DNA from: Hoplostethus atlanticus
Taxonomy: Eukaryota; Chordata; Actinopteri; Trachichthyiformes; Trachichthyidae
Direction of reading: 5' to 3'
Assembly: GCA_034670405.1 (NCBI GenBank)
Contig: JAXDDX010000289.1
Coordinates: 62,001 to 126,000, forward strand
Length of the DNA stretch: 64,000 bases
The translations under genes and the position numbers were made by a program. A model generated the notes under the pieces. The model worked only from the letters and a program-made list of their open reading frames with translations, had not been told where the DNA came from and searched no databases. Position 1 is the stretch's first letter. The number at the start of each line of letters is the position of its first letter. Positions 1 to 13,158 of the stretch are shown here, one piece after another.

Positions 1-990
1 AGATTAATGAGACAAAATTTAATTTAATGATTAATCAATGATTAGTCATGAGGATATGCTCAGAAGGGTTGTAGAGGAATTAAATCCTTTGGTTTTTGCT
101 CTTTTACACCTGGGTGGGAGCTTTAGTGTTCTGGACTTACCAACCAGTCAAGCATTGCCTTATGTTACTTGATAAAACTAATATAATCAGATATTCATGT
201 CATGAACTTTGCCAGAACAATCACATTTGAATTGGTTAAACGTCAATGTGCAAAAGTCCATTGGTTATTGCAACTTTATCAAAACAATTTTAGCAGCTTG
301 TATACTAAGCTATCATGCATTTCATGATTCAATTAGAATACATTCCCAGTGTGCTTATGATGCCTCATGAGCAACAAAGTTTAACAGAGATTTATTTTTG
401 TCATGCATTCAAGCCCTTGAGAAACACCAACCCACATGCTCAAAGTACTAGCATCACAAAGTCAGTTCAATGCCCCAGAAAAGATTGCTCATCCGAGTCT
501 TCTTAAGAACCAATCATGGTCTCAGATTGGAAGCTTGAACTTTTTTGATTGGTTGATTTCTTGTTGGGGTTTTTTTTTTCAACTTGAGTGCTAATCTTTC
601 ATTTGAGCCATTTATGGATGGCTCTCTCAGAGGTCTCATCTCCTCTGTTCATCAGATGCACCAGATATGAGAATACTCCTGCGAAGAGGACTGAGAAAAT
701 AGCCCTGTAGAAATCACCTTGTGTCCAATAATAGCCCCAGCTCTGTTGTACACCCATCACTCTACTGTCAGTTATTTAGGACAAGTTTACCCAGAAGTCC
801 TCAGAAAACCTCAGGGTAGCATCTACCGTACTTTGGCATTGGCCCTTTCTGCCCCCTTTCCTTTACCTAAACTCACTCTCTCAGAAATAACTCACTATAC
901 TTCTGAGACATTGTCTAAAACTTATTTGCTAACAGGGCAAATAATATCTTTGCTGTATTTGCTCTGTATTAGGAAATAATAGGGCACAGG
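1..990. other. Intergenic, no feature seen
   Basis: Only short open frames without recognisable domains or good splice borders occur here. I see no repeat with clear ends. Confidence 0.5.
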
Positions 991-1270
991 GAAAGGGTTG
1001 GGGGAATTGGTAGCCTCCAGGTTAAAGAAGCAAGTTTGAGGGATAGTCATAAATTCAAATCCCTACACCGGCTAGGAAATCTGAAAGGAGAAATTGAATA
1101 ACACCCTCCCCTCCCCTCAACAACCACTGTGAAAGTATACTTGAGCAAGGCACTCAACCCCCTATAGCTCCAATGGAACTGTTCAGTTGGCAACAATAGC
1201 AGACTGTGGATGTACTTCACTGTTCCAAGGTGCAAATGTTACACTTATGAATGTAAAGCACTGTGGTTCT
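991..1270 (+). repeat. Degenerate tRNA-derived SINE
   Basis: The left part has a weak tRNA B-box-like stretch (aaattcaaatccct, about 1050-1063). The body reads like the common fish SINE body: 'ttgagcaaggcactcaaccccc' type wording, then 'gaatgtaaagcactgtgg' near 1251. Many differences from typical copies make it old. The family is not assigned. Confidence 0.5.
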
Positions 1271-4200
1271 GAAAAAGAGTACATGTACATGCTCAACAAA
1301 ACAATAATCTAGATAAATAAAGGCTTATAACGGCCCTTACAATTAACCCTAATCGGTGGCCCAAATTGACTACAGCCTTTTAAGCTAACAGGATGCTGAC
1401 AGAGTAACAAGATGAGTGTGCTTTATATTTGTGAAGTGGCGCATACTGACCCCAACCATCATAACACTGCACGCATTAGCAAAGTTGCTCTTTGAGCATC
1501 TTGTGAACCACAGTTTAGCCTTGAGGCTGACAAATTGCCTTTTTAATTTATGAATGGGGGAGAGTGACATGGCCCTGTCCATACTTGAAAAAAAAGGGTA
1601 AGCAAATACACAAGCATCTGGTCAAGTGGCTCTGAAAGACCCTCTGAAGAGTAAGGGAGCAACACAGAAAAATTCAGCAGTGTGAAGTGATATACACTGC
1701 CCTGTTGAGTGCTGAATTGAAGGGATGGGCGAATGAGGAGTATGGCTAGGATGGCAAGATTTATGGTGATGGCAGATATTGAAGGCATCAGCCCCCACTC
1801 TCATTATCACCACTAGCCAACTCCTCTGGGTGTGAGAGGCCTCCTCAATTGGTCACTCAATGGATCCATTACCAATGGAGGGGGCATTAAGAATGCAAGA
1901 CGAGAGCAGTAAAACACATGGGATGTATGTGTGTGTGATAGTGATTGTGTCTGTGTGTACAAGTTACATGCATGTGTGGATGCCTGCTTTGGCACATCTA
2001 AATATGTGACAAACACGCATTGCACAAAGAGGGGTGTTTGTGTGACACACACCAGTTCAATCATCACCTAGCCTGCCCCCTAAAAGCTATCCAAGAGCTT
2101 CTTAAGATTCCACTTTAATGAACTCAGGAGGTTGGGAAAGAGTCACTAATGGCCTTACACACGCAGCATGTGCATGCGCGCTCACAGAATCGTGCACACA
2201 CGCACACACGCACACACATACTTGACACACACCCCAAGGTCCTTATGCAGACCAAAGTGTCTGGCTAATGGAAAAAACATTTTCTTAAGTACCTTGTCTG
2301 TTGCACCATTTACGTAATTTGCACAGTAATTGCTTCCGTAGTCTGCAGGTTAAAATTTGCAATCTCGAGGGCCATGTAAATGATGGGAAAATGATAATAG
2401 TCTTTCATCCTCACAAAGGAATATGTGTTTATGGTAGCCATACCAAAATTAATTGGTATTTGAGGCATTTATTCCATGCAGATTTTAGCTTCAAAGTGTG
2501 AGATTTTGATTCTGCTGAAGGTATTTATCCTCCGAGTATTACACTATGACATAAAAAATTATAAGGGCAATTTGGTGGATGCCCTCATCCAAAGTGTCAT
2601 GAGTGCATACATTTTTAGTAAAGGTGACCTCAGTGGGAATTAAACCCCTATGTGTTTGTGCCTTACTCTACCCATTATAGTATGCAGAAATATTATTATT
2701 ACTTATTATTAAGGGGAAAAAAGTTTGTTAAATTGAGTGTGGTTTGGTGAACAACATGATACTCAACAGTACTTCTCCAGTAGTCTGATGTTGTGCAACA
2801 CTTGCCAAGTAGCAGTCCAGAGAGTGCCACGCAAAAGTCTAATAGCATAAGCATGATATCAGTCCCAACTGTTCATAAAATGCTGCTATGCCCTCACATC
2901 TCTTGTATCTGACTCACGTGTACAAAAGATCCACAATGTCCGTCGGTAAATAAAGCATTTAGCAATCGGAGATGACTATAATCTTCATCTGGAAAAAATC
3001 TCAATTGCAGTCATCTTGGGCCTGAGTGATATCAATCCCACCCAGACTGTCTCCATTCCATCAAATCCTACAGAATGCTTTAGTTGTGACGCATTGGAAT
3101 AGGAGATGGTGGAGTAATCCAATAAAGGCATTAGCGTACCATTAGGAGGGCACTTCCTGGCTTTGGGACACACAGGGCCTTGTTTAGCCTAATAGAGGAT
3201 CCCTGCTAGCATTTATTTATGGCAGCAAGATGCCAAACCAGTTAGGGGCGGAATGTCGCCTGTCCATTAAGGCAGCTGTCCAATGGCAGGCGTCACAGTT
3301 TGTGCATACTGCGAGCATGGGTCACTCTATTCTGATTCTCAGTTGTATGTAGTGGTCTCATTCAGCTATAAAGTTTTGAACAGGCAATCATGTATTTTTC
3401 GCTGCTCTGGTAGCACCTCTCATAACATTACATCATTTAACACAGCTAGCTGGCAAGCACTAATTAGCTAGCATTAATAAAAAATAAACAGAAAAAAAAA
3501 TCAATCAACTTATTTTCAAGCTCACTATTGAACCCAACAAGGGATGCAACTTGAGCCGTTTATTCCTGTTGTCTTTCAAATAAAAGTTGAGAAAGAACTG
3601 CAACGTTTAAATGATTGTAATCAACTTCTCGCCCAATTTGCAATGCCTAGGCGGAACTGTTGTTCATAGAATAAAATCACATTGGTATGGAAACAAGGAA
3701 GCGTGCAAATCGGATTGGCTGTTGATGGCCAATGACTGTGAAAAGTTCAACTGTGGACATAGACATGGACCAAGTCTTCCTGGTTGCTCAACTCTATAGG
3801 AAATGAATGGACTTCCAGTAACTTGTGTGTGTTGCTTGCTTGTGAACGCATCCCTTTTCAAAAAGATATTGCTTTGGCCCTTTGAACAGAGACAAAATCA
3901 TTCTCAATATGAATTCACTGTGGTTTCTTATGTATCCCCTTCCAGCTCAATTTCCATATCTAAACTGGTGAATAATTCAGATTCATGTGAAGAACATCAT
4001 GCTTCCTTGCTGAATGAAATATTCAAAGCAGATTGTTTTGCATAGTGGTGGCATGCATACTTCATGCTTTAATATGTAAATGCTAAACCATGTGGAACGA
4101 CCACAGACTAAAGACGTCCTTACCCTGCAGCTCACAAACTTATTGCAAGCCTTGGCTTGCTGAAGTGAGAGTAACAGCTATGTTTTATTCATGGTGTGAG

Positions 4201-5376
4201 AAGGTTTCAGTGTTCTATCCAGTTATACTGTAGATGATGGCCGTTTGTACAAAAGCACAATCCCTTTTCTTGCACACACACACACACACACACAAAAAGC
4301 CTCCTACCACAATCACTGTGTAATTGTTATTGTGATAGCCAGATTTTAGATTCAATCTGAGATTATTTGCTTTCTGTGACTTTTTTTTACACATTACACA
4401 CATTTAGATTTGTAGGAATTCAAAGTCGTGACTGTATAAACAGTGGAGTCACCCAATAATACACCAGACATTGTGAAAGTTGCTTTATGATTTATGATTA
4501 TAAAATTCCAGTAGATTAAATTATGAAAATGTAGAACAAAATTTGCATTTACAAGCTATTTTTTTTTACTATATTCATTCATTCATTCAAAAATTTAATG
4601 AATGGAACATATTGCACTCCTTGGTAAAAAGTTGTTAATGGAAGGTGACACCTTGACATAAACACACTTAACAGACATAAACATGCTTAACCATGTCTTT
4701 ATTCCATAACAGCCTGGATGGTGCATCAATTTCACTAGAAACATGGCATGGGGAGAAACCAGGAGAAACGGAGCAGCCAGCTTCCTGACATTATTTAGAT
4801 GGTCAGGTTGTGGCTAATAAAAAAATTAAAAAAGGGGCATGGCCTATAGAGGCATAGATGCTTAGCATAGCTAAATAATATAGCTGGATTAGCCTAGCAA
4901 ATAGTATTTTCTTCTTAATAAAGATTTAAAAAATAATGATATAATTATGATAATTATGATAACCATCGTATCGTAGTTTAATGTCATTTCAGTGTATTAT
5001 AGACCTTTTCTTTATAACAAGCATAACAAAAAATCGCTAGTATGCTGATAGCTAACGTTACAATATTGTTTTAAGGCTGATTTGTGCATGACAGTTCCGC
5101 ATTCTGACATATTTCCATGTCGCATTTCCCCCCTTTGATGGCCAGCAGCGAAGTTGCTGCACTTGTTACCACTCCTCTAATATCAGTGCAGACTGGCAGG
5201 GTAGGAGCATGAGCCTACAGAGCACCGAAGTGGGCTAGTAATGAAGCAGTGTTTCTTTTTATTTGATGACTAGTTTGATCGATTGATAGCGTGAAACATA
5301 TACGTTTTGAACGAATTGCGAGTGTCCATGCTTTTCTCCATCTCCATCAGATAAATGGCAAATGTCATTGTGATAA
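1271..5376. other. Intergenic with simple repeats
   Basis: No gene is supported. Simple repeats are CA/CACG-rich stretches at about 2160-2235, (CA)n at 4275-4293 and (ATTC)n at about 4573-4592. All open frames are short and domain-free. Confidence 0.5.
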
Positions 5377-6069
5377 TGTCGGAGGAAGAAGCCCAGGTCT
5401 CAGGCCAGTGTTGAAGACCGGACCTCCTCGCCAACACTTAATCTTCTTCACGATTCTGTAGCTATTGGAGTCTCAAACAGGTTCAAAGAATTCACTGGAG
5501 ATGATCAGAGTTCGATGCATAGAGTTTTATTCTTCAACAGAGACAAAACCCGAGTTGGCTCCGGAACCAGACTGAAGTACAACTGTCTGTGCATGATCTT
5601 ATATAGCCTAAGAACTGGGTGGAGAATACTGACTTCTACGCCCAGTTTTCCCAAATTTAGCTTTGTTTTGCCAGGAAATGATGGTGTCCTACTGCCCGAA
5701 TTTGGTCTTATGGGGGGTCTTTGCTGGCATGTAGGCGGTCTCGTTTTACTCCATTACGTAACCGTTACATAAGACAAACCCGGGACTTTCCCGTTCACCA
5801 TTACGTAATGGCCACCTGGGCCTCTCCTGTCTGCGCATGCCCCGCCTGTCTTTTTTCTAGGTACTTTCCCTTTCGCCATTGCAGGTGCTTATCAAACCGG
5901 GGCCTGTGCAGCTCGTCCTTTTTTTTGAAACTTTATGATTACTTTATGATCTTCAGGTTACATGCTTAATCAAACACAATTGTTATACTTATGCAGACTT
6001 AACATTTTGATATTGATAATATTGCTTAATACAAGGCATATTATACCTTAACTATAATTATTTACAACA
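5377..6069 (-). mobile_element. Solo LTR, same family as the 13.5-18.7 kb LTR element
   Basis: The segment is the reverse complement of the LTRs at 13458-14188 and 17983-18732. It begins with the complement of the LTR end (tgtcgg...) and ends with the complement of the LTR start (...tttacaaca). It is flanked by ATAA on both sides (5373-5376 and 6070-6073), a 4-bp target duplication of the same length as that of the full element. A lone LTR with intact target duplication is the usual product of LTR-LTR recombination. It differs visibly from the two LTRs of the full element, so it is an older or diverged copy. Confidence 0.88.
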
Positions 6070-6298
6070 ATAATACCATTATTGCCATAGTAATGTCCGG
6101 CAACAAACTCGTTTGTATGTAAACACCATCGACGACTACTGATGACGTACCAGGGTCTTGAAGGGTTGTCCCATTTCATAGGGGAAGATTTCAACCACTA
6201 CCCCTTGTAACTCTGTTCAGAGGGGCAAATCGAAAAGCGAGGGGCACTCGAAAAAGAGGGGTAGGGGTCAAAATAAGAAATGGGATTGGGCCAAAGTA

Positions 6299-6910
6299 CG
6301 ACGGTGTTTTAGGCCACTGTTAAAAAATAAATTATCTAAGACTTTGAGAATAAAGTCCTAATATTATGAGATTAAAGTCGTAATATTTCGAGAATAATCT
6401 CATAATAGGCCTTTTACGAGAATAACGTCATAACCTTTCGAGAATAAAGTCATAATATTAGGAGAATAAAGTCCTAATATTTCGAGAATAAACTCAGTGT
6501 TATTATGAAAATAGTCATCATTTTTCGAGAATAAAGTCGTAATATGTGAATAATGTCGTAATATTATGAGAATAAAGTTGTGATATAATGAGAAAAGTGT
6601 CGAGTAGCGTAATGCAAGCAGCAGCTTCATTGTTAAAATGGAAGTGGATGATTTAGTTAAATCATACTTTAGGATCATACTTTATAGGATGTAAACCCTA
6701 TCCCAAAAAAGCAGAATATCATGTTTTTATTAACATACTGAGACAACACAACAATACTGAGAGGCATATGGCGAGAGAGCGGGACCGACAGCGGCGGCCT
6801 ACCTATCCTGGAGGATGCAGCCGGGGCAGACTTTAATCTCGTAATATTAGGACTTTATTCTCGAAATCATAGATAATTTATTTTTAAACAGTGGCCCTAA
6901 AACACCGTCG
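6299..6910. mobile_element. TA-flanked MITE with internal about 20-bp tandem repeats
   Basis: Terminal inverted repeats of about 75 bp pair left 'cgacggtgttttaggccact' with the complement of the right end 'cctaaaacaccgtcg'. A TA dinucleotide lies outside each end (6297-6298, 6911-6912), as in Tc1/mariner-type insertion. The interior is built from many copies of a roughly 20-bp unit of the kind 'gagaataaagtcgtaatatt', in both orientations, plus a short GC-rich core at about 6770-6835. No transposase is present. Confidence 0.85.
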
Positions 6911-6912
6911 TA

Positions 6913-7902
6913 TCAAACCCACCAATGGGCAGTAGCACAGCGATGTGGTGCTATCCTGAACTCAGAGTAAGGTTTTGTTGATACAATGTTATTTTCAGAG
7001 ACCTCTCAGTGATATATCAAGCAATGTCTGCATTGATTTCATGATGACAGCAGACCTTAGACTGCATCATGGACACGGTATTGCACTGACAAAAAGATAA
7101 CAGGAAGCTGTTTTTTCTGCTTTACCTGCATTTCGGAAGAAAATATATTTACTCTCGCTGGAACATTGGCAGCAACAACAATAAGCATACTTATATTAAC
7201 TTGAAGTTAAACTGTGGAACACTTATTAGTTCTGTCACTCCTGCTTTTGAAGGTAACAGTGACACCTATTCTATTCTTTCATCTACATGCACAGGCTCAA
7301 CTCAAATGACCCTTTGTCCTTAGCAAGTAAGGTCCATGGGAGCTGTCGTGCTCCTACTTCATTTCTCAAGTGCACTCAATTGCATGCAAGTCATGCATGA
7401 TTGCAGTGACTCTATTTATTACAGGGATCACTAATAATGAATGCTTAACAGTAGTTCTCCAAAAGCTATGTGGCCAAGAGTGGACCTTAATGTCTGGATA
7501 GATTGTCTGAGTGATCAAGGCCAAACTAGGATGAGCGGGGAAAGCTAAGAGATCATCCATCGAATGAAATAGAGATCTGCCATTTTCTCTGATAACAGTG
7601 GTGAAAATAACCTGTGGCGTAATCACACTGACCCCCAGATAGTCCATGGGCCCAGGCCAGAGGTTTCACTAACTGGTACCACCCAAGGTGGCAAATACTA
7701 GTTTGGTATTTTGAAAAAGTCTATATCTCTAGATGATATTTCAACATGATAACCCTTCCCAAGTGGTAGCTTAGTCACAGTTATCAACCTTCAATGACAC
7801 CAACCATTGATCCAAAGAATGAAAAAATCTTGTCACTTTATTTGAACAGAACATGAAGAATTCTACCTCTTTCATTCACTTATTTAATATATACCAATGA
7901 TC
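6913..7902. other. Intergenic, no feature seen
   Basis: No gene or repeat with defined ends was recognised. Confidence 0.45.
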
Positions 7903-7978
7903 ATCATCATCATCATCATCACAAACATCATATTATACTGTCATACTAATATCCATTCTCAAGTATTCATATTGTTTA

Positions 7979-8010
<32 letters not shown>

Positions 8011-8021
8011 TATTATCATCA
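7903..8021. repeat. (ATC)n microsatellite, two tracts
   Basis: ATC/TCA trinucleotide tracts lie at about 7900-7922 and 7979-8020. The second is translated as the Asp/Asn-rich tail of the minus-strand frame at 7976-8263. Confidence 0.9.
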
Positions 8022-8730
8022 TAGTCAACCAGTTTCACGACAACTTCTACATCCTCCTCCTCCCTCTGATTGCTGCAGGTTTGTAGCTTGCACATTTCTG
8101 TGCACTTAAGTTTGTTGGCAAGGCAGGAGCAGTCTGGAAGCTTGCAGGTCTGTACACACTTGCAGGCCATAAGTTCCAGGACACCCATTGATGCTGGGGG
8201 TCCCCGCATCCAGTCTAACATCAGCATACCTGTAAGAATAAGTGGACGATATTTCTCATCCATATCGGTGAGGAGCCTAAATGGCTACAAATTACCTATA
8301 CATATTTATACTATTTTATTATTAGAGCAAGAACATTTATTTATTGTATTTATTGTATTTATTATAAGCATTCCTTTATCATCAGTTGTCCATGTCCTTT
8401 TGGCTCTGGTATGTCTGGCTGTCCTTCCAGGCAGTGCCTCCAGACTGCTGCCTGGTAAGTGGCACGCTGTATAAGCAGCTGTAAGCAGTCCCTGCAAGGG
8501 GGAAGTAGGCTGGACTCCACTTCACCCCTTTTGGTGCAGAACAGCAGGTAACGCAGATTATTGACATCACATACGCTAGATGATGGTGCATACATCCTGC
8601 AGACAAATGATTCCATATTGCTGTATAATTCCTCGGATACATCCCAGGATGTTCCCAGGGATTTGAATGACTCTTGGAATGTCCTGTTTCCTTTGGCAAG
8701 TTTGAGAGCGCTGACTTTTCCTCGTCCTGC
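7976..8730 (-). pseudogene. Fragment of a cysteine-rich (CXC-like) gene family, two coding blocks
   Basis: Two minus-strand coding blocks are visible. The first (about 8730-8370) follows an acceptor-like 'cttttgcag' and encodes a segment with LRYLLFCTKRGEVES and PPCRDCLQLLIQRATYQAA. The second (about 8263-7976) encodes GVLELMACKCVQTCK, CSCLANKLKCTEMCK and LQTCSNQ, ending in an Asp-rich tail, with an AATAAA signal just past the stop. I recognise this order (a leucine-rich 'RANYQA' block, then a C-x-C-x3-C cysteine block) from multi-copy uncharacterised proteins in fish and invertebrates; I know no function. The blocks are separated by an AT-rich stretch of about 120 bp without convincing splice sites. 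No start exon is visible. This is a partial or decayed copy; it may belong to an unrecognised transposon. Confidence 0.5.
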
Positions 8731-11275
8731 AAAAGCACTTACTGTATTTTTTTCTTAGCTTCTGCCCCATTAATTATGTTTGTTAGGAATTACCAAGATG
8801 TCTGTTCATCAAATTTGATATTGTTCAATTACAAAAAGAGCTCAGGAAAAAAGTACATTGAGCTTTAGCTAGGGCTAGCAGTCTCCCCAGCTAGCTTTCA
8901 CATATAGCTATCTTGTTTTAGCAGTCTAATTTGTCTCTGTGGCAGAGCTGTGTAACTGTATTTTTACATGTTGTTTTCACTGAAATTATACATTTCTATG
9001 GCATAATAATTTATATATAGTAAAACAGATGTCAAAGTATGTTTTCATTATATAGTGTAATGTATAATCACCTGAAAATAAGAATCATTGTGTTTTCGTT
9101 ACCTTAGAATGAGTCCTTTATATCTACAGAGTGAGCAAGTCCTCTTCCACAGAGCCTGCCATGTTGCACTACCATGTTTCTACAGTAGCCCAGAACAGAC
9201 AAACCAAACACTGGCTCTAGAGAGGGCCTTTCACTTTTTTCGCGATAATGGCCAAATTTGTAAAGCTACTCATTTGAAACAGTTATCATGTTTCAAAGTA
9301 CTTGTATGGACCCTACAAACAAACTGGTACCAAAGAGATTTTGCCACCTTTGGTGGTACCAAATTCTGGCTTGGCCCATGGACTAAGAGAGTATGCCCAG
9401 CTGCGACTAGAGCCAGACTCCGCCAATCAATCAAAACAAGAAGCTGAAGGATATTAGATATTTCTTTTTTTAGTCACAGTGATTACTCAACAAAAAGATT
9501 GCATATGGAAACAGCATGCTTTGAATTATGACCATAGGAAGTGGGGAACCATGCAGATATGGATATGAGTCCCAGCAAAGCTCAAAGAGGCTGCAGCAGG
9601 ATCAGGTGCTCCATCAATATCAGATTTTAAATTGGAAAAATGTTTGTATGTCACAAGGGGGCCGTCTGACAGAGCCACTTGATAGATGGGCCGCCTTGGT
9701 GATTGATGGTCAAGGGGGAGCGGTCAGGGGTAAAGTTATGCCATGCCATGTCAATATGAGGCTGTTTGTCTCTCATGCATAGTGATTCCAGATGAGAGTG
9801 TGGAATAAGTCCCCTTGATGGGGCCAGTGCACTTTCTGTTGGTTAGAGTGTGGCGGTGATGGGCTGACTCGGCTGTGGCCCTGCTTCAAAATTGCTGCTC
9901 GAAGGTGATAGAAGAGGAGAGGAAGAGGCTCATCCAATCACTGTTCCTTTCAGGTCATCATTCTAGCAATAAGAAGAGTAGGTGTCATTGTCCCTGTGAG
10001 TAAACACAAACGCTCTCTCTCTTCTGTCTTTTATTCTCATATTGGCAGTACATCATATTCTGTACAAATAACGATACACATAGTACACATAGGCATATGT
10101 TCTCACTAAGGTTGCATGCTCACACATCCATATTCTGTACAATCAAGGATACACACACACATAAGCACACACACTCACAGACACACCAAGTAAGAATAAA
10201 TAGCATTTCTAATCAGCAGCTATGGGCATTCACGCTGCCATTTGACAGTTTTAATACGTAATGCATTCCCAGGAGACGGACATAGCATAACATTAGGGGC
10301 AGGCTTCGCCATAAGGAGAGATGTGTAGATTAGGCACCTGAAACCCCATTAACAATTACAACCTCCAAGGTGTGATTACTTTGATGCTTTATACATATCT
10401 CATGGACTATCAATCTTTAAAACAATATATCTTTTTTAATTGGCTGCTGAATGTGAAAAAAGCACATCAGATCTTATTTTGCACTTGCTCTTTACCAATG
10501 ATGTTTGAATAAATCTAAATTTAACTAGCCCATTATGAGCCAGTACATAGCCTCAAAACTTCACAATGGTATACAATGTGTTATCTTCACAGATCCCACT
10601 GATTTTGATAAGCTAATATCAAAGACATGAATTATTGTTTAATGACATCAAAGCATGTTCATAAAAATGTGCTTAGTCTATAAATACAAAATGATAATGT
10701 ACGGTATGCCTGAGTTAAAAGTGGAGGACACCCTCAATCATATCCTGTTCATTATTAAAAATGTTATGCTTTGTCTGTGTAAGTTGACACATTTATAGAA
10801 GGTTGAGACTTCATATGCAGAGAGCAAGGACATGAGATTGGGGCTATTAATGAAAATGCACCCTAAAATAGTTTTAGGGTGCACCCTAAAATTGTTATTC
10901 CTACAATGCTGAACAGTTAAATCAAGATTTTTGTGCATTAAAGGGTCAAGAAAGCAATCAACATTCATCTATAATAAACCTTTCCATTTGTGTCAGCTTT
11001 GATTAACAAGTTAAACCTCGCTTAGTGCTGGTTTCAAGCTCGCCACCCATTTTCTCAGTGAAACTGACCAATATAACATCACAATTTCCAATAATTGCAA
11101 TTCTCAGCATTTAGCCTAAGCTGATAACATCACACAAACGACAAAAATCAAGAAGACCCAAGGCAGCCTGCTTAGGTTGAATGTTGAAATTAATCATTAA
11201 ACAAGCACACTGTCTCCCCCTCTTTCACTCACACACACACACACACACAAACCAAAGAGAGAGAGAGAGAGAGAA
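8731..11275. other. Intergenic with CA/GA simple repeats
   Basis: No gene is supported. (CA)-rich stretches lie at about 10150-10185 and 11229-11250, and (GA)n at 11256-11273. Confidence 0.45.
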
Positions 11276-11951
11276 TGGCCGTGGTTACACCTGTCGTTTC
11301 ATGCGATCTCGGTAATCGGAATCTGCTAATCGGAACACACAAGTGGTGCGTCTACACTTGACAGTTAAATGCGAGCTCTTTGGCCAGATATGTGTTTGGA
11401 TTTCCGGTTCCCGCACAGTATTTAAATAACCATAACAACAATCCCTGAAAATGGTGTTGGGTGTGCGGGAGATTATGCTCCTTTACTTTATGTTAAGAAT
11501 TGTGTGTAGTCGCGGTAGGGCCCGTACAAGGCGTTTGCTATTGAGGAGACAACAGCAGCGGCGCGAAACTGAAACTGAAACTGTCCAGTCGAGACTGCCC
11601 ACAAAGCAAGTAAATATTTTTGTTTCGGTATTCGTCCAGGCCCTGCTATCGTTCTCGTCATCCATGGCTTTTCCTCCCGGTAAATAACAAAATTTGCGGC
11701 AGAACTGGAGGGAAATGGGCGTGATTTGATGACGTGTCCCCGCTGTATGCGTTTTGAGATGCCTGATTGCGTCTAGACTATTCAGAGTTCCGAACACAAA
11801 GCAAGCTCATCCACCTCGCAAGGTGGCCTGGCTGATCCGAACACAATGCGAGCACAAAGCGACCTCTGTGCGTCTACACCTGTCACTTCATGCAGCCTGG
11901 CGTGATCGGATGACCGAGATCGCATTGAAAAGACAGGTGTAACCACGGCCA
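11276..11951. mobile_element. Non-autonomous TIR DNA transposon
   Basis: Inverted termini 'tggccgtggttacacctgtc' and its complement at the right end (ending at 11951) extend imperfectly for about 45 bp. The element sits inside a GA repeat, so the target duplication cannot be read unambiguously (GAGAGAGA-type on both sides, compatible with 8 bp). The interior holds an arginine-rich open frame (11451-11687, RRLLLRRQQQRR) with no recognised domain. The superfamily is not decided. Confidence 0.75.
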
Positions 11952-12795
11952 GAGAGAGAGAACAAACTCATCAATCCTGACAGTTGAAAGAGTAAAGTTG
12001 TAGCTACTGCAATGACCTACTCACTGATGATCTGCCGCCTTGAACGTGCAACTACATCACATCACAGTTTTTCTAACAGTAAGACTAACCTCACAATTGT
12101 ACGTTTTTTTTTTTTTTAGTTAGGCCTAAACCTATATGCTATTTGCACAATGCCACTACATGCCACTTGCATAAACTGAGTAAGCATTATGTATCCAACA
12201 GTATAGAAAAGTATGACATTAATAGTTCAGCTTAATTTATAAGCTAACGTTAGATTCACAGTCCCTCAGCCGGGAACGCAATAGGCTACACCAGCAGGCC
12301 CCATTTCAAAAAATACTGCTACCATCAAAACGCACAATTTATACACAAAGCACATAAGTATGACTTGCATGTGTGTCAGCAAACTATAGGACAAATGTAA
12401 GCTACATACCACAGCATCACAGTGCAAGATGACAGGGCTTGGTCTTGAACAATGAAATTATTTCATCATAATCCAAAGTGTCTGTCAACTCCTTTTCAAA
12501 TGAAAGAATGGATGAATTGTTCAGTCGACCTGTGAGCACAGTTGCCCTGTTGGTCCGGTTAACAGTGGAAAATAAGAGCTCAACTGTACAGCTTGTTATC
12601 GGTAGAGTAATGAGTGCCCGAAGTAAACAGTTAATTTTTGGAAAAATGTCTTTGGGACAGGAATCTAGAACCTCGATTTGTGAGGGACAAGAATGGTCAC
12701 ACTACTTTTCTTTTTATCTGCTGTATAAATACAGTCAGTTCCAGGCCTTCAATGGAGAGTCCATAATGGGCACTTGGTAACCTCAGCGACCTCAG
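11952..12795. other. Intergenic, no feature seen
   Basis: A 100-codon open frame (12478-12780) has no recognisable motif and is probably chance. Confidence 0.4.
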
Positions 12796-13158
12796 CGTTA
12801 CCTCCGACTTGGTCGGGCGTCCCTACAGACACAATTGGCTGTGTCTGTGGGTGGGAAGCCGGAGGGGTATATGTCCTGGTCGCTGCACTAGCGCCTCCTC
12901 TGGTCGGTCGGGGCGCCTGTTCAGCGGGGAGGGGAATGTGTTCCTCCACACGCGTTATGCCCTCCCGGTGAAACTCCTTGCTGTCAGGTGTAAAGAAGCG
13001 GCTGGCGACTCCACATGCATCGGAGGAGGCATGTGGTAGTCTACACCCTCCCCAGACTGGCAGAGGGGGCGGAGCAACGACCGGGACTGCTTAGGCAGGG
13101 GGAATTGGACATGAACAATTGGGGAGAAAAAGGGGGGAAAAAAAAAAAAAAAAAAAGA
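12796..13158 (+). repeat. Teleost SINE, 5'-truncated, poly-A tail
   Basis: The sequence reads like a common fish SINE body: 'ttacctccgacttggtcggg' after the lost tRNA head, then 'gtcctggtcgctgcactagc', 'aagcggctggcgactccaca' and a terminal 'caattggggagaaaaa' running into an A-rich tail at 13131-13157. The tRNA-like head seen in longer family members is missing here. Recognition is from memory; the family name is not assigned. Confidence 0.75.

Noticed and set aside
6070-6298. Short MITE between the solo LTR and the TA-flanked MITE
   Set aside because: 'cccatttcat' and 'aagaaatggg' form a weak inverted pair, but no target duplication or extended arms could be found.
12478-12780. 100-codon open frame as a gene
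   Set aside because: No domain, no splice context, composition like the flanks.
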